Positions 8,712 through 17,676 of a stretch of DNA of 64,000 bases are shown one piece after another. The position numbers and the translations under genes are program-made. The notes below the pieces were generated by a model. It saw nothing but the letters and a program-made list of their open reading frames with translations. It searched no databases and had not been told where the DNA came from. Every line of letters begins with the position of its first letter. Within the stretch, counting starts at the first letter, position 1. The stretch is taken from assembly GCF_002797815.1 (NCBI RefSeq), contig NZ_PGFJ01000001.1, positions 1,178,001 to 1,242,000 on the forward strand, given 5' to 3'. The DNA comes from Mucilaginibacter auburnensis (lineage in GTDB: Bacteria; Bacteroidota; Bacteroidia; Sphingobacteriales; Sphingobacteriaceae).

Positions 8712-9791
8712 ATGAATATCCTCATCACGGCCCCCAGTCTGGATACTACAAAAAATGTTAGCGGAGTTGCTACTGTAGTAAATACAATAATTAACAACAA
8801 TCCACAGCAAAAATATTTCCATTATCTGTTAGGTAGCCCTGATAAAAGGTTGAGCAAACCAGCTTGGGCGTTTGAACTGGTCAGACAGTTAGTTGCCTTT
8901 CCGTTGTTTATCCGCAAAAACAAAATTGATATAGTACATCAAAATCTACCCTTTGACCCAAAAGGATTAACCCGCGAATATTTCATTAACCGCTGGTGCA
9001 AATTAATGGGGGTGCCAGTACTATTGCATGTGCACGGTGGTGTGTTTTTAATGGATAAAATAAAAAGTCCGCTTTACCTAAAATTTGCAAATTATGTTTT
9101 TAAGCACAGCAGGAAGGTTGTTGTATTAAGCGACCTGGAAAAAGAAACGCTTGGGAGCTTGTATAACTACTATAACGCCAACGTTTTATATAACAGCATC
9201 AATACCAAAGCGCTAAAAACAGAAAACCGACGCTATGACGCCGGTAATCCTAAATTTTTATTTTTAGGCCGGATACATGAAAGTAAGGGAATAGAAGATA
9301 TTTACCATACGTTTGAAAAGATAAACGATAGTGTAAATTTCAAATTCATTCTTTGTGGTACAGGACCGCTTGAAAGTGTAATGGTGCCTAAATTTAAAGC
9401 TTTGCTAGGTGATAAATTTGAATTTAAAGGCATTGTATCCGGGAAGCAAAAGGATGATGCAATTAAAGGAGCAGACTTTTTTCTGTTACCATCCCGATAT
9501 GGCGAGGGCTTACCAATGGCGCTTTTAGAGTGTATGGCCGCAGGCGTTGTACCCATAGTTACTGATGATGCTTCAATGAAATTTGTTATTCAGGATATGG
9601 AAAATGGGATTCGTGTAAATAAATCCGACCCCGATGATATTGCCCAAAAAATTAAGAATATAATTCATGACGATGCCTTGAGGGCGCAACTGTCTTCAAA
9701 CGTGGAAAGAACCGCAATAGAGCGTTATGATATTTCTGCATACATAGTTGAGCTTAATAAACTTTATGCAGATATAGCAGGCAATGTGTAA
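8712..9791 (+). CDS. Family 4 glycosyltransferase (GT-B)
   Basis: This 359-residue retaining glycosyltransferase has the N-terminal acceptor domain pattern SGVATVVNTII, a central FLFLGRIHESKGIEDIYH strand and the C-terminal donor motif RYGEGLPMALLECMAAG, which contains the E-x7-E pair. Length and motifs are standard for GT4. It is the last gene of the first assembly block and is followed by a 614-base gap before the sialidase-like gene. Confidence 0.9.
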   Translation: MNILITAPSLDTTKNVSGVATVVNTIINNNPQQKYFHYLLGSPDKRLSKPAWAFELVRQLVAFPLFIRKNKIDIVHQNLPFDPKGLTREYFINRWCKLMGVPVLLHVHGGVFLMDKIKSPLYLKFANYVFKHSRKVVVLSDLEKETLGSLYNYYNANVLYNSINTKALKTENRRYDAGNPKFLFLGRIHESKGIEDIYHTFEKINDSVNFKFILCGTGPLESVMVPKFKALLGDKFEFKGIVSGKQKDDAIKGADFFLLPSRYGEGLPMALLECMAAGVVPIVTDDASMKFVIQDMENGIRVNKSDPDDIAQKIKNIIHDDALRAQLSSNVERTAIERYDISAYIVELNKLYADIAGNV

Positions 9792-10405
9792 GTCTGCATA
9801 GCGTTCACTTCAGCGTGTTGATTTTATTGCATTGATCATAAAAAGCCGCTTGGTTTAAACGTATTTATTGCTCATACATTGGCGTGGATATGTATCCCGA
9901 ATTTGGGTAATCATTTTCCTATTATTTAAATGCCTTGCTTGTTTACCCAATTATCAGCTGCATTTTTAACTGAAAACATTACATATTTTTCTATATTTTA
10001 ACTTTTATATAAATACGTTTTCTATAAACTAAAAGAAAGCTGGTTGTCAGACCCAAAAGGAGTAAAAAATATTATTAAAATGTTATCACAAAATTAAACA
10101 ATTGATGTTTATATTGGCTAAGTAGCTGTTTATAAGCGACTAATCAAGCTAAAATGAAATTTTTCGATTAAGTAGATAGCGAGGATAGCAGAAGGCGTAA
10201 TTGTAAAATGTCCTTATTTTGGGCACCGGTAATTTTTGGTATATGCAAAGAAAAAAATATATGTTCGGCCTAAAATATACTTTGGTTGAATATTATTTAC
10301 ATTTTTTAGGCATATATATTAAGTGTTAGCTAAATGTAACCGTAATAATTATTTACACAGGCATAAGTTTTGAAATACCCCATTTAAATTATAACCATTA
10401 TAACT
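9792..10405 (+). other. 614-base A/T-rich intergenic region, nothing convincing in it
   Basis: No ORF of note, tRNA or strong hairpin was seen. The part next to the downstream gene contains TAAGTTTTG near 10363, which is one base too long for TAnnTTTG, so the promoter of the sialidase-like gene is unresolved. The size of the gap suggests that block 1 and the sialidase-like gene are separate transcripts. Confidence 0.5.
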
Positions 10406-12262
10406 ATGCGTCTCTTTCTAAAAAGCTCTTTAATTGCTTTTTTAGCAACTGCATCATTGAGCAGTTGTTCTAAGCAGGCTTCTGTTACACCATCCACCCA
10501 ACAAGAAACAACACCACCGTTGGTTACACACGCCGATTCGTTAATAACAATACCTGATATTAACACAGAGTATGTAACTGATTTAAGATCAATAGAACAG
10601 GGAAGCACTATTTACAGAGCGAACTATGTTGATCAACCGGGCATGGTACAATTAAGCAATGGTAGTTGGGCTTGCGTGTTTACAACCTCATCAGGCAGTG
10701 AGGGTACTAATGGACAACATGTTGTTTTAACACGGAGTTCAGATATGGGCGCAACGTGGAGCAAGCCAAGTGATATAGAACCCGTTACGGGTATTTCGTC
10801 TGGGTGGGCCATGCCATATTTAACAGGTTATGGAAGGTTATATGTTTTTTACGTTTATAATGGAGATAATTTTACACAGTATAATGGTGTTTCGCTGATC
10901 AATAGTAATCTGCTTGGATGGTATTGTTATAAATATTCTGACGATATGGGCCAAACATGGTCTAAGCGCTATCGTATGCCAATCAAAATGACCGCTGTTG
11001 ACCGAAATAATACATTTAAGGGTGCGGCACAAATGCTGTGGTCTATATGTAAACCTTTGCACACCAACAGAGGTTTATTATTCTCATTCACTAAAATGGG
11101 TCAGTTTGTTTCCGGCCTTGGCGAGGGCTGGTTAATGAATTGCCCAAACATTGAAACGGAAAAAAATGCTGATAATTTAGATTGGATAACATTACCAGAT
11201 GGCGATGTAGGTATTAAGAATCCTGCCTGGAATATTCAGGAAGAACATAATATAGTACAATTAAGCAATGGTAGTTTATACTGTGTGAACCGTACCCAAC
11301 AAGGTTATCCTGCTTTTTCAACCAGTAATGATTTTGGAAGCACCTGGACAATACCTACTGCAATGAAATATGGAAGTGGTAGCGCTGCTGACAGGATTAT
11401 AAAAAACCCGTTAGCGTGCGCCAGAATATTTAAATGCAAAAATGGCAACTACTTATTATGGTATCACAACAACGGTACAACCGGATATGAGAACCGTAAC
11501 CCGGTATGGATGAGTGGTGGCGTTGAAGTGAATGGTACAATTTGGTGGTCTGAACCCGAAGTTGTTTTATATAGCAGCGCCGTAGCAAACCGCTTCAGTT
11601 ATCCTGATCTGATAGAACAGCAAGGCAGGTATTTCTTTGCAGAATCTTCAAAAACAGCTGCTATGCTGCATGAAGTTAATCCGAACTTGTTAACGGGCCT
11701 CTGGTATCAACTTAAACGTAAAGCAACAATAACTTCTGGTATTGTATTAGACTATGATGTGAAAGGTTCGAAAACAAACGATGCTAATAACAATTTATTC
11801 ACCTCACTAAATTTTAAGGGTGGTTTTACACTTGATTTTATGCTTAAGTTCAATACGTTAGGTACGGCTAATCAAATATTTTCAAACAAAGATTCAAATG
11901 GCAAAGGTGTTTCAATAACTACAACAGCCAACAAAACCCTGTTGATCAGCATAAACGACGGTTCAAATTCAAGCACGCTTGAAACAGATCCCAATCTTTT
12001 AACCACCAACACAACTCATCATATTGCCTTTACTGTAGATGGTGCTTCAAATATCATTACTGCAATGATTGATGGCAAGCTATGTGATGGCGGCTCCAAA
12101 AAAGCATTCGGATGGGTGCGTTTCGGTGCTGTAAGTAATGTAAATACAGATAATCAGCTTGTGTTTGGCAGTTCTTTAGATGGCGAAATAAGCAGTTTTA
12201 AAATTTATGGCAGGGCTTTACGCACCTCAGAATTGGTTTCAAACTACTTAGCGGCAAAGTAA
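10406..12262 (+). CDS. Sialidase-like (GH33/BNR) lipoprotein with C-terminal LamG-like domain
   Basis: This 618-residue protein has a lipoprotein signal ending LSSC, with Cys21 as the lipidated residue, so it should be tethered to the outer membrane or exposed on the cell surface. Three Asp-boxes (SSDMGATW at 111-118, SDDMGQTW at 178-185, SNDFGSTW at 307-314) mark a six-bladed sialidase propeller. The first strand, IYRANYVDQPGMVQLSNG, resembles a degenerate FRIP arginine motif. The last ~170 residues (GGFTLDFMLKF through GEISSFKIYGRAL) look like a concanavalin/LamG domain that could bind glycan. It may trim sialic-like residues or be a non-catalytic binder. Its place just before the putative ulosonic-acid cassette is notable. 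Confidence 0.75.
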   Translation: MRLFLKSSLIAFLATASLSSCSKQASVTPSTQQETTPPLVTHADSLITIPDINTEYVTDLRSIEQGSTIYRANYVDQPGMVQLSNGSWACVFTTSSGSEGTNGQHVVLTRSSDMGATWSKPSDIEPVTGISSGWAMPYLTGYGRLYVFYVYNGDNFTQYNGVSLINSNLLGWYCYKYSDDMGQTWSKRYRMPIKMTAVDRNNTFKGAAQMLWSICKPLHTNRGLLFSFTKMGQFVSGLGEGWLMNCPNIETEKNADNLDWITLPDGDVGIKNPAWNIQEEHNIVQLSNGSLYCVNRTQQGYPAFSTSNDFGSTWTIPTAMKYGSGSAADRIIKNPLACARIFKCKNGNYLLWYHNNGTTGYENRNPVWMSGGVEVNGTIWWSEPEVVLYSSAVANRFSYPDLIEQQGRYFFAESSKTAAMLHEVNPNLLTGLWYQLKRKATITSGIVLDYDVKGSKTNDANNNLFTSLNFKGGFTLDFMLKFNTLGTANQIFSNKDSNGKGVSITTTANKTLLISINDGSNSSTLETDPNLLTTNTTHHIAFTVDGASNIITAMIDGKLCDGGSKKAFGWVRFGAVSNVNTDNQLVFGSSLDGEISSFKIYGRALRTSELVSNYLAAK

Positions 12263-12296
12263 TATTCCTTAGTTTATATCTTACAAAATATTTAGG

Positions 12297-12330
12297 AGCT
12301 GATTGGTTTTAACCGATCAGCTTTTCTTAT
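12297..12330 (+). terminator. Rho-independent terminator after the sialidase-like gene
   Basis: Arms AGCTGATTGGTT (12297-12308) and AACCGATCAGCT (12311-12322) pair over 12 bases with one G-T wobble, and a T-rich run follows. Confidence 0.75.
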
Positions 12331-12509
12331 TTAGAGCAATTTTTAAAAAATAAGTAAAACGCTGCTTTGGCTAACTCCAATTGAAAATTCAGCCTGTAAT
12401 ATAAATGGTGTAATTTAAATACGTAGCGAGTTTCGTAATTAAAGGTTTTTTTAATTATGAAATTTTTAATAATTGGCTAGTTTTTTTATTCATCTTTATA
12501 AAAAAGTAT

Positions 12510-12517
12510 TATATTTG
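12510..12517 (+). promoter_or_regulatory. -7 promoter element for the aldolase/CMP-sugar/HAD cassette
   Basis: TATATTTG matches TAnnTTTG exactly and is upstream of a three-gene run with 2- and 4-base gaps. No TTTG at the right distance upstream was found, so confidence is moderate. Confidence 0.5.
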
Positions 12518-12676
12518 ACCTTGTTGATAGCAAACAACCGTTGGTTGTAATTAAACACTACCTTTGGTTACCCCTAAGCGTACATACGTTTAATGTGCCG
12601 TTATCATTACTTTAACATCATAAAATAGCTTTTAAGTAAGTTTTTACACTACCACGCCATAAAACAAAAAAAATAT

Positions 12677-14227
12677 ATGTATAAAATACTCGATTGTACG
12701 CTAAGGGACGGAGGTTATTACAACGGATGGGACTTTGATGACAAGTTAGTTGAAACATATTTAAAGGCAATGGAAGCTTTGCCTGTTTCATATATAGAGG
12801 TGGGATATAGAAATAACGGAAGGTATGGCTATGAGGGAAAATATTTTTATTGCCCTAAATTTATATTAGAGAAGATAAGAAGTCTCGTTCCGAGTAAGAA
12901 AATTGCCGTTATGTTTAACGAGAAAGACGTTAAACCGGAGGAAGTTGCAAGACTGTTAGAGCCATGTAAAGGCTTGGTAGATATTGTGCGTATGGCCGTA
13001 GCGCCTACGCGTATCCCAAATGCTATTGAATTATCTAAAGCGATAAAGGCCGAAGGTTTTGAAGCTGCTGTAAACATGATGTACATGAGCAGTCTGCTTG
13101 ATGATAAGGCTGATGCTATATTTGAGCAATTGCCGGCTATGGAAGGGATTGTTGATTATTTTAGTTTGGTAGACTCTTACGGTGGTGTTTACCCGGCAGA
13201 TGTATCACGCCTGGTTAAGAAATGTAAAGCTTTGCTGAGCATGCCTATTGGTTTTCATGGTCATAACAATATCGAACTTGTTTTTGCTAACTCACTTGCT
13301 GCAATTGAGGCTGGATGTGATATGGTTGATGCTACAGTAACAGGTATGGGCCGTGGTGCCGGCAACTTAAAAACCGAATTGATACTTACTCACCAGGCTA
13401 CTAAAGACAAAGTTGACGTTGATTTTAACAGCTTGGCTAACGTTGTAACGGATTTTGAAGAGTTGCAAGCTCAATACGGATGGGGCACTAACTTGCCTTA
13501 CATGGTATCAGGTGCAAATTCATTGCCTCAAAAAGACGTTATGGATTGGGTTTCAAAACGTTCTTATTCTATTAACAGTATAATAAGAGGCCTAAGTAAC
13601 CAATCAAAAGGACAAAAAGATAACCTTGAGCTGCCTAAATTTGATGGTAGCAAATTCAAATATAAAAATGCTGTTATCATTGGCGGCGGTGCCGGAGCAA
13701 TTGAGCATTCAGAAGGATTGATCAGATTTATTCGTCAGCAGGAAGATATTTGTGTTATTCATGCCAGCTCAAAAAATAGCTGGGCATATGCAGATATTAC
13801 ACATCCACAGTTTTTCTGCTTGGTAGGTAATGAAGGTCACAGGTTAGAAAAAACCTTTAAAGACCTTGATAAGGTTAGCGCTGTGTGCGTATTGCCACCA
13901 TTCCCACGTAAAATGGGAACCTACATTCCTGATGCTGTAATTGAGCATTCTTTTGAGTTGCCAACAGTAAGCTTTACTAATCGTAATCAGGATTCTCACA
14001 CTGCTTTGGCTTTACAAGCGGTGATAGATATGGGCGTCGAGAACATTTACATAGCAGGTTACGATGGTTATGCTAAAGTGAGCATTACATCAAACGAACA
14101 GGCGTTGTTCAATGAAAACGAGTACAGCTTTGCAAAATTTGCCGAATCAGGCAAAAAGGTATATTCGCTAACCCCAACTTTATATTCATTAGATCAGGTG
14201 TCTATTTATTCACTTATCGAAGAATAG
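12677..14227 (+). CDS. DRE-TIM pyruvate-aldolase-like domain fused to a Rossmann-like domain
   Basis: This 516-residue protein begins with the DRE-TIM metallolyase signature CTLRDGG (R10, D11). It continues with LVDSYGG (D167), the metal-binding pair HGHNN at 194-198 and GMGRGAGN at 223-230. This set is closest to 4-hydroxy-2-oxovalerate aldolase rather than to isopropylmalate synthase. Residues ~325-516 form a second domain beginning AVIIGGGAGAIEH and ending with NIYIAGYDGY, reminiscent of DUF115/MptE-like or sialyltransferase-type Rossmann folds. It is two bases from a CMP-sugar synthetase and upstream of a HAD phosphatase. The inferred role is pyruvate aldol addition to a sugar aldehyde, giving a 3-deoxy-2-ulosonic acid; a degradative or unrelated role is possible. 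Confidence 0.7.
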   Translation: MYKILDCTLRDGGYYNGWDFDDKLVETYLKAMEALPVSYIEVGYRNNGRYGYEGKYFYCPKFILEKIRSLVPSKKIAVMFNEKDVKPEEVARLLEPCKGLVDIVRMAVAPTRIPNAIELSKAIKAEGFEAAVNMMYMSSLLDDKADAIFEQLPAMEGIVDYFSLVDSYGGVYPADVSRLVKKCKALLSMPIGFHGHNNIELVFANSLAAIEAGCDMVDATVTGMGRGAGNLKTELILTHQATKDKVDVDFNSLANVVTDFEELQAQYGWGTNLPYMVSGANSLPQKDVMDWVSKRSYSINSIIRGLSNQSKGQKDNLELPKFDGSKFKYKNAVIIGGGAGAIEHSEGLIRFIRQQEDICVIHASSKNSWAYADITHPQFFCLVGNEGHRLEKTFKDLDKVSAVCVLPPFPRKMGTYIPDAVIEHSFELPTVSFTNRNQDSHTALALQAVIDMGVENIYIAGYDGYAKVSITSNEQALFNENEYSFAKFAESGKKVYSLTPTLYSLDQVSIYSLIEE

Positions 14228-14229
14228 TT

Positions 14230-14916
14230 ATGGGGATAGTTTTTTTCCTTCCTACGCGTAAAGGAAGCGAACGGGTTGTAAATAAAAACACTAAACCCTT
14301 TGCCGGCATTGAAGGTGGGTTGCTTGAGGTAAAGCTCAAGCAACTTATTGACGTTAAAAACGTTGATGAAATAATTCTGTCAACAAATGATCCGGAAAGC
14401 ATCAAAGTCGCCGAGGCTATTAACTCAAGCAAAGTAAGGATCGTTCAACGCCCCGAACACCTTTGTCTGTCATCAACTAACCTGCAGGATTTAATCAACT
14501 ACGTGCCGGAAGTAACCGATGCAGAACATATATTTTGGGTGCATGTTACATCGCCTTTAGTATTGGCTTCAGACTATGAACAAGCAGTTGATGTTTATAA
14601 GGAACAATTGCAAAATGGTTACGACAGCTTAGTTAGCGTAAGTAAAATACAGCAATTTTTGTGGGATGAAGAGCGCATGGAATACATTAGCCATGATAGT
14701 AAAAAGCTAAAATGGCCGCGCACGCAGGATCTGAAGGTGTTTTATGAGCTAAACAGCGCCATGTTTATTAACAGCCGCGCTAACTACGTCGAGTTTAAAG
14801 ACAGGTTAGGCGCCAAGCCATATAAATTTGAGTTAGGAAAGATCAAGTCATTTGATGTTGATTGGGTGGAAGATTTTGAAATAACAGAAGTTCTATATCA
14901 AAAATTTGTTCTTTAA
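14230..14916 (+). CDS. NeuA/KdsB-like CMP-sugar (acylneuraminate) cytidylyltransferase
   Basis: This 228-residue enzyme has PTRKGSERVVNKN near the N-terminus, matching the CTP-binding RxGSKxxxxKN signature of acylneuraminate cytidylyltransferases. It also has VHVTSPLV in the middle and FDVDWVEDFEITE near the end, matching the family's IDxxxDxxxAE metal region. Length fits the short NeuA-type enzymes. It should couple CMP to the 2-OH of a 2-keto-3-deoxy sugar acid. No NeuB-type synthase is in the window, so the aldolase-like protein just upstream is the only candidate maker of the substrate. The exact acid is unknown. Confidence 0.85.
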   Translation: MGIVFFLPTRKGSERVVNKNTKPFAGIEGGLLEVKLKQLIDVKNVDEIILSTNDPESIKVAEAINSSKVRIVQRPEHLCLSSTNLQDLINYVPEVTDAEHIFWVHVTSPLVLASDYEQAVDVYKEQLQNGYDSLVSVSKIQQFLWDEERMEYISHDSKKLKWPRTQDLKVFYELNSAMFINSRANYVEFKDRLGAKPYKFELGKIKSFDVDWVEDFEITEVLYQKFVL

Positions 14917-14920
14917 TACC

Positions 14921-15544
14921 ATGTTGTTAACCGGTTATAAAAACGTTATTTGGGATTACGATGGTGTAATTCAAGATTCAATGCCGACTCGCGAGCGCGG
15001 GTTCTCAATGATCTTTGATCAATACCCTCCTCACCAGGTTGATGAGTTGCTGGCCTACCACCATGCTAATGGTGGTTTATCAAGGTTTAACAAAATAAAG
15101 TATTTTTATAATACCATATTAGGCAAAGAAATAACTGAAGAAGAAGTTTACGCCTATGCGGGGAGGTTTTCAGATGTTATGCGTAAAGCATTGACTGATA
15201 AATCTTTGTTGATTTCGGATAGCGTTGAGTTTATCAAAAATAACTATGATAAATATCAGTTTCATATAGCTTCGGGTTCTGAGCAAAATGAGCTTAGATT
15301 TTTGTTGCAGGAACTTGGGCTGTCATCATATTTTAAAACGGTTTATGGTTCACCTGTAACTAAAATTGAGAACGTTAAAAATATCATTGCTGAAAACGGA
15401 TACAATCCCGCTGAAACATGTTTAGTAGGCGATTCCATTAATGACTATGATGCCTGTGTTGCTAACAATATTTCGTTTATAGGTTATAACAATCCGGCTT
15501 TATCACACTTAGGAGTAGGCTACATAAGTAAATTCGGGGTTTAA
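14921..15544 (+). CDS. HAD-superfamily phosphatase
   Basis: This 207-residue protein has HAD motif I as WDYDGVIQDS (D12 nucleophile, D14 acid/base), motif II around HIASGSEQ, and motif IV as LVGDSINDYDA, with a helical cap between I and II, as in phosphoglycolate-type phosphatases. The ATG at 14921 is preferred over an in-frame TTG at 14906, because it sits four bases after the previous stop. In canonical Kdo and Kdn routes a HAD enzyme removes the phosphate from the newly made sugar acid before CMP activation, so a similar step is inferred here. Confidence 0.82.
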   Translation: MLLTGYKNVIWDYDGVIQDSMPTRERGFSMIFDQYPPHQVDELLAYHHANGGLSRFNKIKYFYNTILGKEITEEEVYAYAGRFSDVMRKALTDKSLLISDSVEFIKNNYDKYQFHIASGSEQNELRFLLQELGLSSYFKTVYGSPVTKIENVKNIIAENGYNPAETCLVGDSINDYDACVANNISFIGYNNPALSHLGVGYISKFGV

Positions 15545-15752
15545 GATTGGCTTTTCATCGGATGTTGATATTGATAGAAACCAATACGCTCTGCGTCACT
15601 AAGTGAATCATAGAGGCAAGTAAAAGCATTAGCTTAAGCATTTTTGCTTGCATTAATATCAAATTTGCAATAAAATCAAAAGAATAATATTAAAATTCGT
15701 TTAAACGCTTAATATTTTTATTTTTACAATAATTTTAGACGTGTATTAGTTG

Positions 15753-16505
15753 ATGCAAAAAAGAAGGTTAATATCTTTAGATATCTCAATTGGCCCTTAC
15801 AAAGAATTTCTTACAGAAATACTAACTTTAGCTAAGGCTCCAAAAGCATCATATGTTTGCGTTGCTAATGTACATATGTTGGTTGAGGCCTATAACGATC
15901 CAACTTTTGCTGATAAAGTTAACAGCGCAGCTATTGTAACTCCGGATGGTATGCCTTTGGCTAAAGGCATAAAATCTATATACAAGATCAATCAGGATAG
16001 GGTTGCGGGCATGGATTTATTGCCTGACCTCCTTAGGGAAGCGAACGACGAAAAGCTTTCAGTTTTATTCTACGGAGGCTCAGAAGACGTAGTGGAGAAA
16101 TTGAAAGAGTACGCAGCCGAACGCCATAGTGATATAAAACTTACAGTAATTTGTCCGCCATTCAGACCGCTGTCACCTAAGGAGAACGAGCAAATAATCA
16201 GTGAAATAAACAGTGTATCTGCCGATATATTGTTTATAAGCTTGGGTTGTCCAAAACAAGAGAATTGGATGGCACAAATGCATACTAAAATAAACAGGGG
16301 CGTAATGGTGGGAATAGGCGGAGCTTTACCGGTTATGTTAGGTATGCAAAAGCGAGCTCCAAAATGGATGCAAGACGCAAGCCTGGAGTGGTTATACAGG
16401 TTAATTCAAGAGCCTAAAAGATTATATAAGAGATATGCCATAACAAATGCTACTTTTATGAGATTGATGTTTTTGGAACATTTACGGATACTTTTCAAAC
16501 GATAA
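15753..16505 (+). CDS. WecG/TagA/CpsF family glycosyltransferase (GT26)
   Basis: This 250-residue protein shows the family signature [16 protein letters not shown], the [11 protein letters not shown] block with the likely catalytic Asp, a central [12 protein letters not shown] and the C-terminal [16 protein letters not shown]. Members usually add an N-acetylmannosaminuronic acid or N-acetylmannosamine residue as the second sugar on an undecaprenyl-pyrophosphate primer, working at the membrane. The ATG at 15753 is chosen over an adjacent TTG at 15750. It is 13 bases upstream of gmd. The precise sugar is not predictable; the TviB-like dehydrogenase at 30410 could supply a uronic acid donor. Confidence 0.9.
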   Translation: MQKRRLISLDISIGPYKEFLTEILTLAKAPKASYVCVANVHMLVEAYNDPTFADKVNSAAIVTPDGMPLAKGIKSIYKINQDRVAGMDLLPDLLREANDEKLSVLFYGGSEDVVEKLKEYAAERHSDIKLTVICPPFRPLSPKENEQIISEINSVSADILFISLGCPKQENWMAQMHTKINRGVMVGIGGALPVMLGMQKRAPKWMQDASLEWLYRLIQEPKRLYKRYAITNATFMRLMFLEHLRILFKR

Positions 16506-16518
16506 AAAAATAAAATTT

Positions 16519-17631
16519 ATGAAAAAAGCCTTATTAACTGGGGTTACTGGTCAGGACGGTGCCTATTTAACCGAACTATTAATCTCTAAAGGTTACGAGG
16601 TTCATGGTATTAAACGTCGTAGTTCGTTGTTCAATACGGATCGTATAGATCATTTATACCAGGATCCACATGACGATAACAAAAAATTAATACTTCACTA
16701 CGGCGATTTAAGTGACAGTACCAACCTGATAAGGATCATACAACAGGTTCAGCCTGATGAAATTTATAATTTAGGTGCTATGTCTCACGTAAAGGTGAGC
16801 TTTGATACACCCGAATATACTGCTAACGCTGATGGTATAGGTACCTTACGTTTATTAGAGGCTATCAGAATTTTAGGATTAGAGAAAAAAACCAGAATAT
16901 ACCAGGCATCAACATCAGAGTTGTATGGTTTAGTGCAGGCGGTTCCACAATCTGAAACCACTCCATTTTACCCACGCTCACCTTATGCTGTCGCTAAAAT
17001 GTATGCATACTGGATCACTGTAAACTACCGTGAGGCCTATGGAATTTACGCTTGTAACGGTATTTTATTCAATCACGAAAGTCCGCTTCGTGGAGAAACA
17101 TTCGTAACCCGTAAAATTACCAGGGCAACTGCTAAAATTGCAATGGGACTGCAGGACAAATTATACCTGGGTAACTTAGATGCTCAGCGCGACTGGGGCC
17201 ACGCTAAAGATTACGTTGAAGCGATGTATTTAATACTACAGCAAGATGTGGCTGAAGATTATGTTATTGCTACAGGTGTAACAACCCGTGTTAGAGAGTT
17301 TGTTAGGTTAGCCTTTGCCGAAGTTGGCATTGCCGTAGAGTTTAAAGGCGAAGGTGTTGATGAGAAAGGTTATGTTGTAAGCTGCAGCAACCCTGATTTT
17401 CAGATAGAGATTGGTAAAGAAGTTGTTGCCGTTGATAAAGCATATTTCAGACCAACAGAAGTAGATCTGTTAATTGGTGATCCGTCTAAATCTAAAAAAC
17501 AGTTAGGTTGGGAACCTAAATACGATTTACAAGGCTTGGTAAAAGAGATGGTTGAAGCCGATGTTAACCTTTTCAGAAGAGAAAAATTGCTTAAAGAATC
17601 TGGTTACGTTATTAAAAACCAATTTGAATAA
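16519..17631 (+). CDS. gmd: GDP-mannose 4,6-dehydratase
   Basis: This 370-residue cytoplasmic short-chain dehydrogenase converts GDP-D-mannose to GDP-4-keto-6-deoxymannose. The NADP-binding start [15 protein letters not shown], the [13 protein letters not shown] loop, the catalytic YAVAK pair and the [16 protein letters not shown] stretch are near-diagnostic for Gmd. It lies between the GT26 gene and fcl with short gaps, completing a GDP-L-fucose supply operon for the polysaccharide. Confidence 0.97.
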   Translation: MKKALLTGVTGQDGAYLTELLISKGYEVHGIKRRSSLFNTDRIDHLYQDPHDDNKKLILHYGDLSDSTNLIRIIQQVQPDEIYNLGAMSHVKVSFDTPEYTANADGIGTLRLLEAIRILGLEKKTRIYQASTSELYGLVQAVPQSETTPFYPRSPYAVAKMYAYWITVNYREAYGIYACNGILFNHESPLRGETFVTRKITRATAKIAMGLQDKLYLGNLDAQRDWGHAKDYVEAMYLILQQDVAEDYVIATGVTTRVREFVRLAFAEVGIAVEFKGEGVDEKGYVVSCSNPDFQIEIGKEVVAVDKAYFRPTEVDLLIGDPSKSKKQLGWEPKYDLQGLVKEMVEADVNLFRREKLLKESGYVIKNQFE

Positions 17632-17676
17632 GCTTATTAAGCACCCAACATTTAATCATTATTACAAACCATACTG

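Larger units (their letters stand above)
12263..12676 (+). other. 414-base intergenic region: terminator, -7 box and long leader
   Basis: Besides the terminator at its left end, the region has a TATATTTG -7 box at 12510-12517 and a roughly 150-base leader before the aldolase ATG. The leader has a perfect inverted repeat, ACAACC (12534-12539) and GGTTGT (12543-12548), just after the predicted start of transcription. No known riboswitch pattern was recognised. Confidence 0.5.

Noticed and set aside
9792..10405. Possible tRNA or att site at the edge of block 1
   Set aside because: No cloverleaf, tRNA 3' end, integrase or direct repeats bounding the block were seen.
12677..15544. Phosphonate pathway reading of the aldolase/cytidylyltransferase/HAD trio
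   Set aside because: Phosphonate loci need a PEP mutase, which is absent, and the cytidylyltransferase has the acylneuraminate-type ends rather than the phosphocholine-type sequence.
15640..15660. AAGCA/TGCTT hairpin before the GT26 gene as a terminator
   Set aside because: The stem is five bases with no T run after it; several similar short matches are expected by chance in A/T-rich DNA.
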